DNA from: Larkinella terrae
GTDB taxonomy: Bacteria > Bacteroidota > Bacteroidia > Cytophagales > Spirosomataceae
Assembly (NCBI RefSeq): GCF_009668025.1
Contig: NZ_WJXZ01000012.1
Span: 372,001 to 436,000, forward strand
Direction: 5' to 3'
DNA: 64,000 nt
In this document: positions 7,923 through 15,718 of the stretch, piece after piece
How positions within the stretch are numbered: the first letter of the stretch is position 1
How the letters are laid out: each line of letters opens with the position of its first letter
The notes under the pieces: generated by a model
What the model saw: the letters and a program-made list of their open reading frames with translations, nothing else
What the model was told of the DNA's origin: nothing
Database searches by the model: none
Made by a program: the position numbers and the translations under genes

Positions 7923-9368
7923 ATGAAGCATTTCATTTTTATACTCTCACTTCTCCTGTTGACACAGTTTACAAACGCCCAAACCGTTTACAAGGAATTT
8001 GAAGTTGATTCCGTTGCGAAACCGCACGGCGGTTTGCCATTGCTGGAGAAGTTTATCGATGTTAACCGGCGAATGCCCTACGCAGCCGATGTAGCCCGCG
8101 TCAAAGGCGCGGTTATTTTGTCGACAGTTATTGAACCGAACGGCACGGTTTCAGACATCACGGTTTTGCGCAGCCTCCGGCCGGATTGCGATCGCGAAGC
8201 GATTCGGTTGCTACGCTCGTTTAAAGCCTGGAAACCGGCCCTAAAAGCCGGCCAACCGGTTCGGCAGAATTTAACCTACACCATCCGGTTTACGCCTTCG
8301 GCCGCCCAAAGTGAACCCGGCGCGATCACCATGTATTATGACAGAGATGGCCGCGCGGTTGCCGACGAAGCACAGGCCCGGTTCAAGCTCATGACTCCTG
8401 TCGATACGCTGGGATTGCCCAACGGAAATCCGGTCATTTCGGAACGGAAAGGAAATAAATGGCAGAAAACCGTGGAAAATAGGTTTGAACGAATACCGTA
8501 TAACCGCGCCAACGAAGACGATCCCTCCCTGCCGGATTCGATCCCGGCAATCCGTCTGGCGATCAAAGACCCGCAGTATAAATTTTTGAATGGAACGATT
8601 TATTCGCTGTATTCGAACGGGGCGGTTATGGCCCGGGAACCGTACGACGATGGTAAGCCAATCGGGCGATCGGTTTATTATTACCGCAATGGCGTGGTCA
8701 AATTGATCAGTGAAATCCGGCCGGATGGAAAAACGGAAGAATGGGCATGGCATCCAAACGGGCAGTTACAGCATGTTTTGATGAGAAAATTGGTGGCGAT
8801 GTCACCTGAGGAAATTGAATTGTTCAGCCAGTGGGATTCAACCGGTAAGCAGTTGGTGCAGAATGGGCAGGGAACCGCCCGGTTTTTGTCCAGACAGGAA
8901 GGCAAATGGGTAACGGAAACCGGCCAGATTAACGAACAACGAAAAGAAGGGCTCTGGCTAGGCCGATTTGACGATGGCAAACTGGCTTTCCGGGAATCGT
9001 ACCAGAACGGCAAATGTGAATCCGGAGTTGCTTATTACGAGTCGGACTCCCTAACGTACACCAATCCGAACCAAAACCCTGAATTTCAGGGCGGTTTAAA
9101 TGGCTTGGGAAAGTTCCTTTCAACCAACATCAGTTATCCACCGGATGCTGCCAGAGCCGGAATCCGGGGTAGAGTTTTTGTCAGTTTTGTCGTTTGTCAG
9201 GATGGCTCACTCTGCGACTACGAAGTGCTGCGGGGTGTTCACCCGAGTGTCGATAACGAGGCCCTGCGGGTCGTGAAAGCATCGAACGGGAAATGGAAAC
9301 CGGGTGCCATCCGGGGGAAGCAAGTGCGGGTTAAATACAACCTGCCGATCAATTTTCAAATGGAATAG
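7923..9368 (+). CDS. secreted protein with two TonB_C domains flanking MORN-like repeats (copy 2)
   Basis: Paralogue of the preceding gene, 481 residues, similar along its whole length and with the same order: signal peptide (MKHFIFILSLLLLTQFTNAQ), first TonB_C-type domain (about 28-112, identical stretch SLRPDCDREAIR), MORN-like centre (YYYRNGVVKLISE) and second TonB_C-type domain (GLGKFLSTNISYPPDAARAG). It begins 117 bp after copy 1 in an AT-rich gap and is followed by a strong hairpin. The copies have diverged most in the central repeats, as expected when a binding surface changes after a tandem duplication. Confidence 0.75.
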   Translation: MKHFIFILSLLLLTQFTNAQTVYKEFEVDSVAKPHGGLPLLEKFIDVNRRMPYAADVARVKGAVILSTVIEPNGTVSDITVLRSLRPDCDREAIRLLRSFKAWKPALKAGQPVRQNLTYTIRFTPSAAQSEPGAITMYYDRDGRAVADEAQARFKLMTPVDTLGLPNGNPVISERKGNKWQKTVENRFERIPYNRANEDDPSLPDSIPAIRLAIKDPQYKFLNGTIYSLYSNGAVMAREPYDDGKPIGRSVYYYRNGVVKLISEIRPDGKTEEWAWHPNGQLQHVLMRKLVAMSPEEIELFSQWDSTGKQLVQNGQGTARFLSRQEGKWVTETGQINEQRKEGLWLGRFDDGKLAFRESYQNGKCESGVAYYESDSLTYTNPNQNPEFQGGLNGLGKFLSTNISYPPDAARAGIRGRVFVSFVVCQDGSLCDYEVLRGVHPSVDNEALRVVKASNGKWKPGAIRGKQVRVKYNLPINFQME

Positions 9369-9377
9369 CGCGGGTTT

Positions 9378-9421
9378 GAAACGGCTCGCAGCTTCTGGTT
9401 TGTAAAGCTGCGAGCCGTTTC
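9378..9421. terminator. bidirectional hairpin terminator
   Basis: Perfect 17-bp inverted repeat (arms 9378-9394 and 9405-9421) with a 10-nt loop, lying between the convergent TonB_C copy 2 and serS genes. The arms begin and end with GAAAC/GTTTC, giving a short U-rich tail in both directions. Confidence 0.75.
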
Positions 9422-9425
9422 GTTA

Positions 9426-10697
9426 TTAGTTAATGGTATCAAAACCGCAATACGGCACCAGCACTTTAGGAATCCGGATGCCTTCGGTCGTCTGGTTATT
9501 CTCCAGAATGGATGCCAGAATCCGGGGCAGCGCCAGCGCCGAACCGTTCAGGGTATGCAGCAGTTGGGTTTTTCCTTCCACGCGTGACCGGAGTTTCAGC
9601 CGGTTGGCCTGAAAGGTTTCAAAATTAGACACGGAGCTCACTTCCAGCCAGCGCTGCTGAGCCGCCGACCACACTTCCATGTCGTAGGTCAGCGCCGACG
9701 CAAAACCCATATCGCCCCCGCAAAGCCGCAACACGCGATACGGCAGTTCCAGTTTCTGCAACAGCGATTGCACGTACTGGCTCATTTCCTCCAGGGCCTG
9801 GTACGATTCTTCCGGTTTGCGGATTTGCACAATCTCCACTTTATCAAACTGGTGCAACCGATTCAGACCGCGAACGTGCGCACCCCAGGAACCGGCTTCG
9901 CGCCGGAAGCAGGGCGTGTGGCCCACGTTCTTAACCGGCAATTGATCGTCCGGCAAAATGACGTCGCGGTACAAATTGGTGATCGGAACTTCGGCCGTCG
10001 GAATCAGGTAGAGTTTGTCTTCCGTAGCGTAATACATCTGGCCTTCTTTGTCCGGTAATTGACCCGTTCCAAAACCGGAATCCTCGTTGATCAGAATCGG
10101 TGGCTGAATCTCGAAATAACCGGCTTTCAGGGCTTCGTCGAGAAAGAAATTGATCATCGCCCGCTGAATCCGTGCGCCTTTTCCCCGGTAAACCGGAAAA
10201 CCGGCACCGGTAATTTTATTGCCCAGATCGAAGTCAATAATGCCGTATTTCTTGATCAGCTCCCAGTGTGGCAAGGCGTTTTCGGGCAAAACCGGGATTT
10301 CGCCGTGTTGCAAAACCACTTCGTTTTCCTCGGGCGTCCGGCCTTCGGGCACGCTGCTGTGGGGCAGATTCGGCAGGGTTACCAGCACTTCCTGCAATTG
10401 CTGCTCGGCGGTTTTCAGGCTTTCTTCCAGTTCTTTCGAGCGCGTTTTCAACTCGGCGGTTTCGGCTTTGGCCGCATCCGCTTCGGCTTTTTGACCGGCT
10501 TTCATCAGGGCTCCGATTTCTTTGGCCTTGGCATTGGAGCGAGCCAGCACATCATCGAGTTCTTTTTGGACATCCCGCCGTTGCTGATCAAGCGCCAGTA
10601 CCTGCTCGACGGCGGTTTCGGCGTTGGCAAACCGTTTCTTTTTCAGGCCCGCCAGCGTGGTTTCTTTGTTATCGCGGATAAAAGGAAGTAAAAGCAT
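9426..10697 (-). CDS. serS: seryl-tRNA synthetase
   Basis: Class II aminoacyl-tRNA synthetase of 423 residues that charges tRNA-Ser in the cytoplasm. The N-terminal helical arm (about residues 30-100, rich in Lys/Glu/Ala) is followed by the catalytic core: TAEVPITNLYRD, motif 2 HTPCFRREAGSWGAH, and motif 3 near LEVSSVSNFETFQANRLKLR. The length is normal. Start: ATG 10697, giving MLLLPFIRDNKE, a typical SerRS beginning; an upstream in-frame codon would add eleven residues inside the HEPN gene. The HEPN gene stops only 1 nt before this ATG, so serS may share its transcript. Confidence 0.97.
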   Translation of the reverse strand: MLLLPFIRDNKETTLAGLKKKRFANAETAVEQVLALDQQRRDVQKELDDVLARSNAKAKEIGALMKAGQKAEADAAKAETAELKTRSKELEESLKTAEQQLQEVLVTLPNLPHSSVPEGRTPEENEVVLQHGEIPVLPENALPHWELIKKYGIIDFDLGNKITGAGFPVYRGKGARIQRAMINFFLDEALKAGYFEIQPPILINEDSGFGTGQLPDKEGQMYYATEDKLYLIPTAEVPITNLYRDVILPDDQLPVKNVGHTPCFRREAGSWGAHVRGLNRLHQFDKVEIVQIRKPEESYQALEEMSQYVQSLLQKLELPYRVLRLCGGDMGFASALTYDMEVWSAAQQRWLEVSSVSNFETFQANRLKLRSRVEGKTQLLHTLNGSALALPRILASILENNQTTEGIRIPKVLVPYCGFDTIN

Positions 10698-10698
10698 G

Positions 10699-11088
10699 TT
10701 ATTCAGGTAATAACTGCCGGACGGCAGCAATGAACTGTTCGGTTTGTTCTAAAAGAGGTAAGATTTCTTCTTCTGTAAAATAGACAAAGTCATCATAATC
10801 ACCTTCTTGTCTGGCTTTAAATAACCTGCTATAAAATTTGCTTGAATCAGTAGATAGCTTGCCGGTTTTAAAAAAATGCAGATCAAGCATGTGCTTGGCA
10901 CCAGAATGCGATTTTAGCCCAATATCTTCCTGCGCCATTAAAGCGGTTACAATCTGAAATGCTGCATAATATAATCGGTTTGCCGCACCGCTCCAGCCAC
11001 CACCCGCAATCAATAATTTTGCCTCCTCCAGAGTTTTAGCGGATTTGGCTATGCGGTATTTGATTATATCCTGCTTATGCCATTTCAT
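10699..11088 (-). CDS. HEPN domain protein (UPF0332 type), putative toxin of MNT/HEPN pair
   Basis: Small all-helical protein of 129 residues of the HEPN/UPF0332 family, partner of the nucleotidyltransferase encoded just upstream (ATGA overlap). The family core is visible as NRLYYAAFQIVTALMAQ, with HSGAKHMLDLHF in the middle and the C-terminal RQEGDYDDFVYFTEEE. In many members the first helix reads RAYYAMFH; here the terminal His is Gln, which may weaken RNase activity at that site, though many UPF0332 members vary there. MNT/HEPN pairs are established toxin-antitoxin modules. The function of this copy is inferred. Confidence 0.82.
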   Translation of the reverse strand: MKWHKQDIIKYRIAKSAKTLEEAKLLIAGGGWSGAANRLYYAAFQIVTALMAQEDIGLKSHSGAKHMLDLHFFKTGKLSTDSSKFYSRLFKARQEGDYDDFVYFTEEEILPLLEQTEQFIAAVRQLLPE

Positions 11089-11402
11089 AGCTTTTTACCG
11101 TCTTCCAGAATGTTTTGATACAAGTCTGTCACCTCATAATTAGGCCATTCTTCTTTAGAACGAATAATCGAACTTATAACTCGTTCTGCTTCTAATTCTA
11201 GCTCATTGAGTTGATCTGAAAACGTAAACTTTAATTCCCACGTTACTTTTTTAGTAGTAAGCACCAAAAAATCCCAATCCGAATCCTTTCGATGATCACC
11301 CCGCGCCCGGGAACCAAACAAGTACACATCAGCCTGTGGATCAATGGAATGAACGGATTCCTTGACCTTTTGCAAAAATGCTTTGTTGGTTAATCGGGCC
11401 AT
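11085..11402 (-). CDS. MNT-type nucleotidyltransferase, putative antitoxin
   Basis: Protein of 105 residues with the minimal nucleotidyltransferase fold. The catalytic signature is intact: YLFGSRARGDHRKDSDWDFLV carries the GS motif and the DxD pair. In characterised MntA/HepT modules such enzymes AMPylate and silence the HEPN toxin. It overlaps the HEPN gene by 4 nt (ATGA). ATG 11402 gives MARLTNKAF; an upstream in-frame codon adds seven residues without a good context. A 33-nt palindromic repeat lies 30 bp upstream. Confidence 0.85.
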   Translation of the reverse strand: MARLTNKAFLQKVKESVHSIDPQADVYLFGSRARGDHRKDSDWDFLVLTTKKVTWELKFTFSDQLNELELEAERVISSIIRSKEEWPNYEVTDLYQNILEDGKKL

Positions 11403-11431
11403 ACCAAAATGGGTAAATCGCAAAGGTAATC

Positions 11432-11464
11432 AGACCTGTCAGGTTTTAAAAACCTGACAGGTCT
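11432..11464. repeat. 33-nt perfect palindrome, interspersed-repeat type
   Basis: Arms AGACCTGTCAGGTTTT (11432-11447) and its exact complement (11449-11464) around a single A. It sits between the lysC stop and the MNT start, where lysC is the upstream gene on the minus strand. It could act as a lysC-independent transcription barrier, but its long GACCTGTCAGG core looks like a mobile intergenic repeat unit rather than an ordinary terminator. Confidence 0.8.
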
Positions 11465-11483
11465 TGAGTGTCCTGGCATATTT

Positions 11484-12818
11484 TTATGCTTCTCCCAGGT
11501 TAAACAAACCTTCGTTCAACGCGTTCAGCGCTTCGGCTTTGTAACGTCCGTGCATCAGCAGCGAGATGTTATGCTCGGTGCCGCCGTACGAAATCATTCG
11601 GATCGGGATGCCTTCCAGCGCTTTCAGCACCTGCAGGGCGATACCGGCGTGATCGGCGCTGAAATTACCCACGATGCAGACAATCGTCTGGTCGTAGTCC
11701 GGTTCTTCCAGATCGCAGAACGTCCGCAGTTCGGCCATCAACTCGGGCAGATTATCGGTTTTGTCGATCGTTACGGAAACCGATACTTCCGAAGTTGCAA
11801 TCAGATCAACCGGCGTTTTGTATTTCTCGAACACCTCAAAGATCCGGCGCAGAAAACCGTAGGCATTCAGCATCCGCAGCGAATGGATGTACAAGGCCGT
11901 AATGCCATCTTTGGCGGCCACGGCTTTGAACACCTGATCGGAGGTTTTGCTGGCAATCAACGTCCCTTCCGCATTCGGGTCCATCGTATTTTTCAACCGC
12001 ACCGGAACACCGAACATCTTCGCCGGAGTGATTGTGGACGGGTGCAGGATTTTGGCCCCGAAATACGCCAATTCAGCCGCTTCTTCAAACGTCAGTGCCC
12101 GAATCGGGAAGGTTTTTTTAACAATCCGCGGATCGTTGTTGTGCATGCCGTCAATGTCGGTCCAGATCTGGATTTCGTCAGCCCGAATCGCTCCGCCGAT
12201 CAGCGAAGCCGTGTAATCGGAACCGCCCCGTTTCAGGTTATCGACTTCTCCACGCGGATTCCGGCAGATAAATCCTTGGGTTACAATGAGTTTCCTATCC
12301 CCATGCGCCCGCAGCAATTCCCGCAATTTGCGCTCCGTAAAGTCCAGCTCGGGTTCGCCGTCGGCGTCGATCCGCATGAATTCCAGCGCGGGCAGCAAAA
12401 CCGAATCCTGATCGCTTTCTTCCAGATACGCCTGAAACAGCTGCGTACTCAGCAATTCGCCTTCGGCCACCAGCTCCTTATCCTGTTTCAGCGTAAACGG
12501 CCGGATGCGCGTCAGCGAACGAATAAACGAAAACTCGTTTTCGATGATTTTCTGACCCTTCGTTAAGCCTTCCGACGTCTTGTACAACTCGCGAACGAAC
12601 GAATCGTAGTGTGCTTTCAGGTGCTCAATTTTTTCGGCCGCTTCATCGGGCTGATCCGCTTTCAGGGATTCGGCGATGGACAACAGCGCGTTGGTGGTAC
12701 CGGACAAAGCCGACAGAACGATGATTTTTTGCTGATCATCGGAAGTAATCAGGTTGCGGATCGAATGCATTCGTTCGGGCTTGCCAACGGACGTTCCGCC
12801 AAATTTCCAGACTTGCAT
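11484..12818 (-). CDS. lysC: aspartate kinase
   Basis: Cytoplasmic enzyme phosphorylating aspartate, the first step to Lys, Thr, Met and diaminopimelate. It has 444 residues: the kinase domain begins with KFGGTSVGKPERM and contains QGFICRNPRGEVDNLKRGGSDYTASL (about 205-225) and the ITPAKMFGVPVRLKNT region; two C-terminal ACT domains (about 310-440, SEVSVSVTIDKTDNLP and MISYGGTEHNISLL) imply feedback control by an amino acid. It is monofunctional, with no homoserine dehydrogenase part. ATG 12818 is the first Met and matches the family start. Confidence 0.96.
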   Translation of the reverse strand: MQVWKFGGTSVGKPERMHSIRNLITSDDQQKIIVLSALSGTTNALLSIAESLKADQPDEAAEKIEHLKAHYDSFVRELYKTSEGLTKGQKIIENEFSFIRSLTRIRPFTLKQDKELVAEGELLSTQLFQAYLEESDQDSVLLPALEFMRIDADGEPELDFTERKLRELLRAHGDRKLIVTQGFICRNPRGEVDNLKRGGSDYTASLIGGAIRADEIQIWTDIDGMHNNDPRIVKKTFPIRALTFEEAAELAYFGAKILHPSTITPAKMFGVPVRLKNTMDPNAEGTLIASKTSDQVFKAVAAKDGITALYIHSLRMLNAYGFLRRIFEVFEKYKTPVDLIATSEVSVSVTIDKTDNLPELMAELRTFCDLEEPDYDQTIVCIVGNFSADHAGIALQVLKALEGIPIRMISYGGTEHNISLLMHGRYKAEALNALNEGLFNLGEA

Positions 12819-12860
12819 CTTTGATTAAATTGTTGAATTGTCGAATGGCTGGATGGCTAA

Positions 12861-12894
12861 ATGGTTAAAAACCGCTACGGCAATTTTTAACCAT
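12861..12894. repeat. inverted repeat between ribH and lysC
   Basis: Perfect 11-bp arms (12861-12871 and 12884-12894; ATGGTTAAAAA) with a 12-nt loop. The flanks repeat the words ATGGCTAAATGG and TTTAGCCATTTAATC, so the whole 12841-12910 gap is one imperfect dyad. It follows the ribH stop on the minus strand and may terminate that transcript. Confidence 0.55.
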
Positions 12895-12913
12895 CTAACT
12901 TTTAGCCATTTAA

Positions 12914-13414
12914 TCATTTGAAACTATAAACTTGTTGCTGTAAGCCTAACATTTTGATGGCGGTTATGGCGGCTTCGTCGCCTTTGTTGCCGTGAATTCC
13001 GCCCGCCCGGTCGATGGCCTGTTGCTGATTATTCGGCGTCAAGACACCGAAAATGACCGGTTTTCCGGTTTGCAGTCCGACGTTCGTCAGGCCCTGCGCA
13101 ACGGCGTGGTTGATGTAATCGTTGTGCTTGGTTTCGCCCTGAATGACACAACCCAGCGCAATTACCGCGTCGATTTCGTCGCGCTGGGCAAACCAACTGG
13201 CTCCCAGGCTGAGTTCGAAACTGCCCGGAACGTTGCCCCGCACGATGTTTTCGGTTAGGGCTCCGTATTGCAGCAAGGTCTGGTAAGCTCCTTCGAACAG
13301 AGCTTCGGTTACTTCGGCATTCCATTCAGCCACTACAATGGCGAATCGCCGGTGGCGGATGTCGGGAAGATTATCAGTGGAAAAAACACTCAGATTTTTT
13401 AATTCACTTGCCAT
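12914..13414 (-). CDS. ribH: 6,7-dimethyl-8-ribityllumazine synthase
   Basis: Penultimate enzyme of riboflavin synthesis, 166 residues, which forms icosahedral or decameric shells. Family landmarks are present: AEWNAEVTEALFEGA near residue 30, VPGSFELSLGASW around 63-75, ALGCVIQGETKHNDYI with the catalytic His (about residue 97), and PVIFGVLTPNNQQQAIDRAGG. It stands alone, with no ribB/ribE next to it, as is usual in Bacteroidota. The 5' end abuts an inverted repeat that starts directly at the base upstream of the ATG (13415). Confidence 0.96.
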   Translation of the reverse strand: MASELKNLSVFSTDNLPDIRHRRFAIVVAEWNAEVTEALFEGAYQTLLQYGALTENIVRGNVPGSFELSLGASWFAQRDEIDAVIALGCVIQGETKHNDYINHAVAQGLTNVGLQTGKPVIFGVLTPNNQQQAIDRAGGIHGNKGDEAAITAIKMLGLQQQVYSFK

Positions 13415-13542
13415 GGACTATGATTACGCTGATTGATAGTGATACTGATGATGGATTATGAATTAAGATGGATTTTGGAGTAACGACAGAGATCAAAAAT
13501 AGAAATCATACTTACCATTTTTAATCACCGTAATCATAGTCC
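13415..13542. repeat. dyad repeat of the GATTACGC(A/T)GATT family, copy A
   Basis: Arms GGACTATGATTACG (13415-13428) and its exact complement (13529-13542). Including the inner TGATT/AATCA the arms pair over 20 positions with one mismatch, around a roughly 90-nt AT-rich centre. The element fills the ribH upstream gap. It shares the word GATTACGC(A/T)GATT with the element at 61201-61306. Confidence 0.75.
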
Positions 13543-13579
13543 AAAAAGAAAGGACAAAACCGGTCGGCTTTGTCCTTTC
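13543..13579 (-). terminator. intrinsic terminator of the TPR gene
   Basis: Perfect 11-bp stem GAAAGGACAAA (13548-13558) with its complement at 13569-13579, loop 10 nt. Read on the minus strand it is followed by five T (13547-13543), the classical rho-independent layout. It lies 24 nt after the TPR gene stop, so ribH is transcribed separately. Confidence 0.82.
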
Positions 13580-13602
13580 GCAATGGGTTGTTTCAACGCT
13601 GC

Positions 13603-14304
13603 TTACGACTCACCGACAGTGCTTTCCAGCACGGATTTATACTTCTTGGCGTTGGCCGCTTCCGAAGAGGTTGGGTATTTGTCGATGATCGAATTATACG
13701 TATCGATGGCGTCCTGATTCTGCTTGCTTTGCTCATAGGCAACCGCCAGTTTCATCAGATAGCCAGGTGTAAATTGGGCATTGGGCTTATAATCAGCCGC
13801 TTTTTTATAATAATCAATGGCGTCGCTATACGATTTCTTTTCCATGTACGCATCCCCGATCAGGGCATACGCACGCGCCTGTACCAGCAGATCCGACGAA
13901 CTGAATTTTTTCAACCGTTCAATGGCGTCGTCGTATTTACCTTGTGCCAGCAAAGCATATCCAGCCCGAAAATTAGAGATATTACCGGCAGGTGTTGCAC
14001 TGTTTTCGTCTGCAATGGTGAGTAAGCCTTCGTTAGCCCCATTGCCGTTCAACGCTTTTTTCAATGAGTCAGCTTCCCACTCGTAGACCGATGGGAACAT
14101 GGCCGTTTGGGCCTCCTGATCCTGACTATCAACCCAGTACCGATAACCAATAAATCCGGCAACGATCAGAACAACCGCGCCCAGCAGACCCAGAACCAGT
14201 TTCTGATTTTTCTCAAAAAACAACTCCGCCTTCCCTAACGAACCCGCCAACGCAGTGGGATCTTCCAGAAACTCCAGTTTGGAGTTTGTTTGTGTCTTAC
14301 TCAT
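13603..14304 (-). CDS. membrane-anchored tetratricopeptide protein
   Basis: Protein of 233 residues with a cytoplasmic N-terminus, one transmembrane helix (about residues 37-54, VLGLLGAVVLIVAGFIGY) and a TPR-rich outer part: NFRAGYALLAQGKYDDAIERL, ARAYALIGDAYMEKKSYSDAIDYYKKA and KLAVAYEQSKQNQDAIDTYNSII. The layout resembles YfgM, which assists folding of exported proteins; assignment is by architecture only. In Bacteroidota this gene is commonly found near ribH and recF, and both are close here. A hairpin terminator follows. Confidence 0.8.
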   Translation of the reverse strand: MSKTQTNSKLEFLEDPTALAGSLGKAELFFEKNQKLVLGLLGAVVLIVAGFIGYRYWVDSQDQEAQTAMFPSVYEWEADSLKKALNGNGANEGLLTIADENSATPAGNISNFRAGYALLAQGKYDDAIERLKKFSSSDLLVQARAYALIGDAYMEKKSYSDAIDYYKKAADYKPNAQFTPGYLMKLAVAYEQSKQNQDAIDTYNSIIDKYPTSSEAANAKKYKSVLESTVGES

Positions 14305-14330
14305 TTATTATTATCCAAAATTTCGGACTG

Positions 14331-14338
14331 CAAATTTA
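14331..14338 (-). promoter_or_regulatory. candidate -7 element for the TPR gene
   Basis: TAAATTTG on the minus strand matches the Bacteroidota -7 consensus TAnnTTTG and lies 27 nt before the ATG at 14304. No good TTTG was seen at -33, so support is limited. Confidence 0.35.
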
Positions 14339-14490
14339 GTAAATCTCTGGATAATAGAAAGAAGAAAGAGAAAGTTTTGATACCAACGCCCAGATAATCG
14401 GCATGAAAAAGGGAAGATATCGAAAAGAAAACAAGCTGTCAGCTCTTTTCTTCCCTTCCTTCTTCCCTCTTTTGCCGGTGCGGTTCTGAC

Positions 14491-15549
14491 TTATTCCAAA
14501 ATAAACGGATAGTCTTTCTGCATGTAAACGTCTTTGAAGGCCTCTTCCGGAGCCGGATAAGGCGATTCTTCGGCAAACTTCACCGACTCATCCACGATGC
14601 CTTTGATTTTCTGATCAATGGCCGCCAGATCGTCTTCGGTCGCCAGTTTCTCTTTCAGAATGGTCGCCCGGACGTTCTCGATCGGGTCACGTTGCTTGTA
14701 TTGCTCCAGCTCGTCTTTCGTGCGGTATTTCTGCGGATCGGACATCGAGTGACCCCGATACCGGTACGTCCGGAATTCCAGGAACGTAGGTCCCTCGCCT
14801 TTGCGGGCGCGCTCGGCGGCCCGACTAACGGCTTCGTGAACGGCTTCCACATCCATCGCATCGACGGGTTCCGACGGCATGTCGTAGGCTTCGCCCAGGG
14901 TGTAGAGGTCGGTTACGTTGGAGGTACGCGCCACGGAGGTTCCCATGGCATAACCGTTGTTTTCAACCACGAAAATAACCGGCAGTTTCCACGTCATGGC
15001 GATGTTGAGCGTTTCGTGGAACGAACCCTGCCGAACCGCACCATCACCCATGAAGGTAATGCAGAGATTCGTGGTCTTGTTGTATTTCTCGGCGAAAGCA
15101 ATCCCCGCTCCCATCGGAATCTGGCCGCCCACGATTCCGTGGCCACCCATGAAGTTAACCGACTTATCAAAAATGTGCATCGAACCGCCTTTGCCTTTCG
15201 ACGAACCGGTTTGTTTGCCGAATAATTCAGCCATGATAGCGTTCGGATCGGAGCCCAGTGCCAGCGGAATACCGTGGTCGCGGTAGGCCGTAATCCATTT
15301 ATCATCTTTGGTCAGAGCGGAGTATGACCCTGACGAGCAGGCTTCCTGCCCGATGTAGAGGTGACAAAAACCCCGGATTTTCTGCTGTCCGTAGAGCTGA
15401 CCGGCTTTTTCTTCAAATTTACGTTGCAACATCATCGACTCGTACCAATACAGGTAGCGTTCTTTGGGATGTTTGGTTTTTGCAGCGGCTGGCGATGCGT
15501 CGCCCGGCGAACCGTCGCCCGGCTTAGATTTTTCCTTTACACTTGCCAT
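14491..15549 (-). CDS. pdhA: pyruvate dehydrogenase E1 component, alpha subunit
   Basis: Thiamine-diphosphate-binding subunit (352 residues) of the pyruvate dehydrogenase complex, converting pyruvate to acetyl-CoA. The fold is clear from RKFEEKAGQLYGQQKIRGFCHLYIGQEA, the substrate-channel segment KGKGGSMHIF, and the ThDP motif beginning GDGA (MGDGAVRQGSFHE, about 172-184) and ending with the ENNGYAMGTS Asn pair. The RYRGHSMSDP phosphorylation-loop equivalent is present. E1-beta and E2 are not in the window. A Pro/Lys/Ala-rich tail of 25 residues precedes the domain. Confidence 0.95.
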   Translation of the reverse strand: MASVKEKSKPGDGSPGDASPAAAKTKHPKERYLYWYESMMLQRKFEEKAGQLYGQQKIRGFCHLYIGQEACSSGSYSALTKDDKWITAYRDHGIPLALGSDPNAIMAELFGKQTGSSKGKGGSMHIFDKSVNFMGGHGIVGGQIPMGAGIAFAEKYNKTTNLCITFMGDGAVRQGSFHETLNIAMTWKLPVIFVVENNGYAMGTSVARTSNVTDLYTLGEAYDMPSEPVDAMDVEAVHEAVSRAAERARKGEGPTFLEFRTYRYRGHSMSDPQKYRTKDELEQYKQRDPIENVRATILKEKLATEDDLAAIDQKIKGIVDESVKFAEESPYPAPEEAFKDVYMQKDYPFILE

Positions 15550-15640
15550 ATAGTTCGTTGGGCGTAAAAAAAGGATAACCGAATAAAACGGAAATCGTTG
15601 TGCGATATAGATAAGCGGTCATTACGTAACAAACGACCTG

Positions 15641-15648
15641 TATCTTTG
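15641..15648 (+). promoter_or_regulatory. recF promoter -7 element
   Basis: TATCTTTG is an exact match to TAnnTTTG, 70 nt before the recF ATG. The same octamer precedes the PIN toxin-antitoxin operon (19828). The -33 region has only TTACG at a fitting distance. Confidence 0.5.
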
Positions 15649-15718
15649 TTGCTTAAACACGCGGCTGTTACCACCACGATGCCGCGAAAATACGCAATTC
15701 CTGCTAACAACCATACCG

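Noticed and set aside
13415-13602. FMN riboswitch upstream of ribH
   Set aside because: No AGGGTGA...GGT-type core of the RFN element; the region is explained by a repeat and a terminator.
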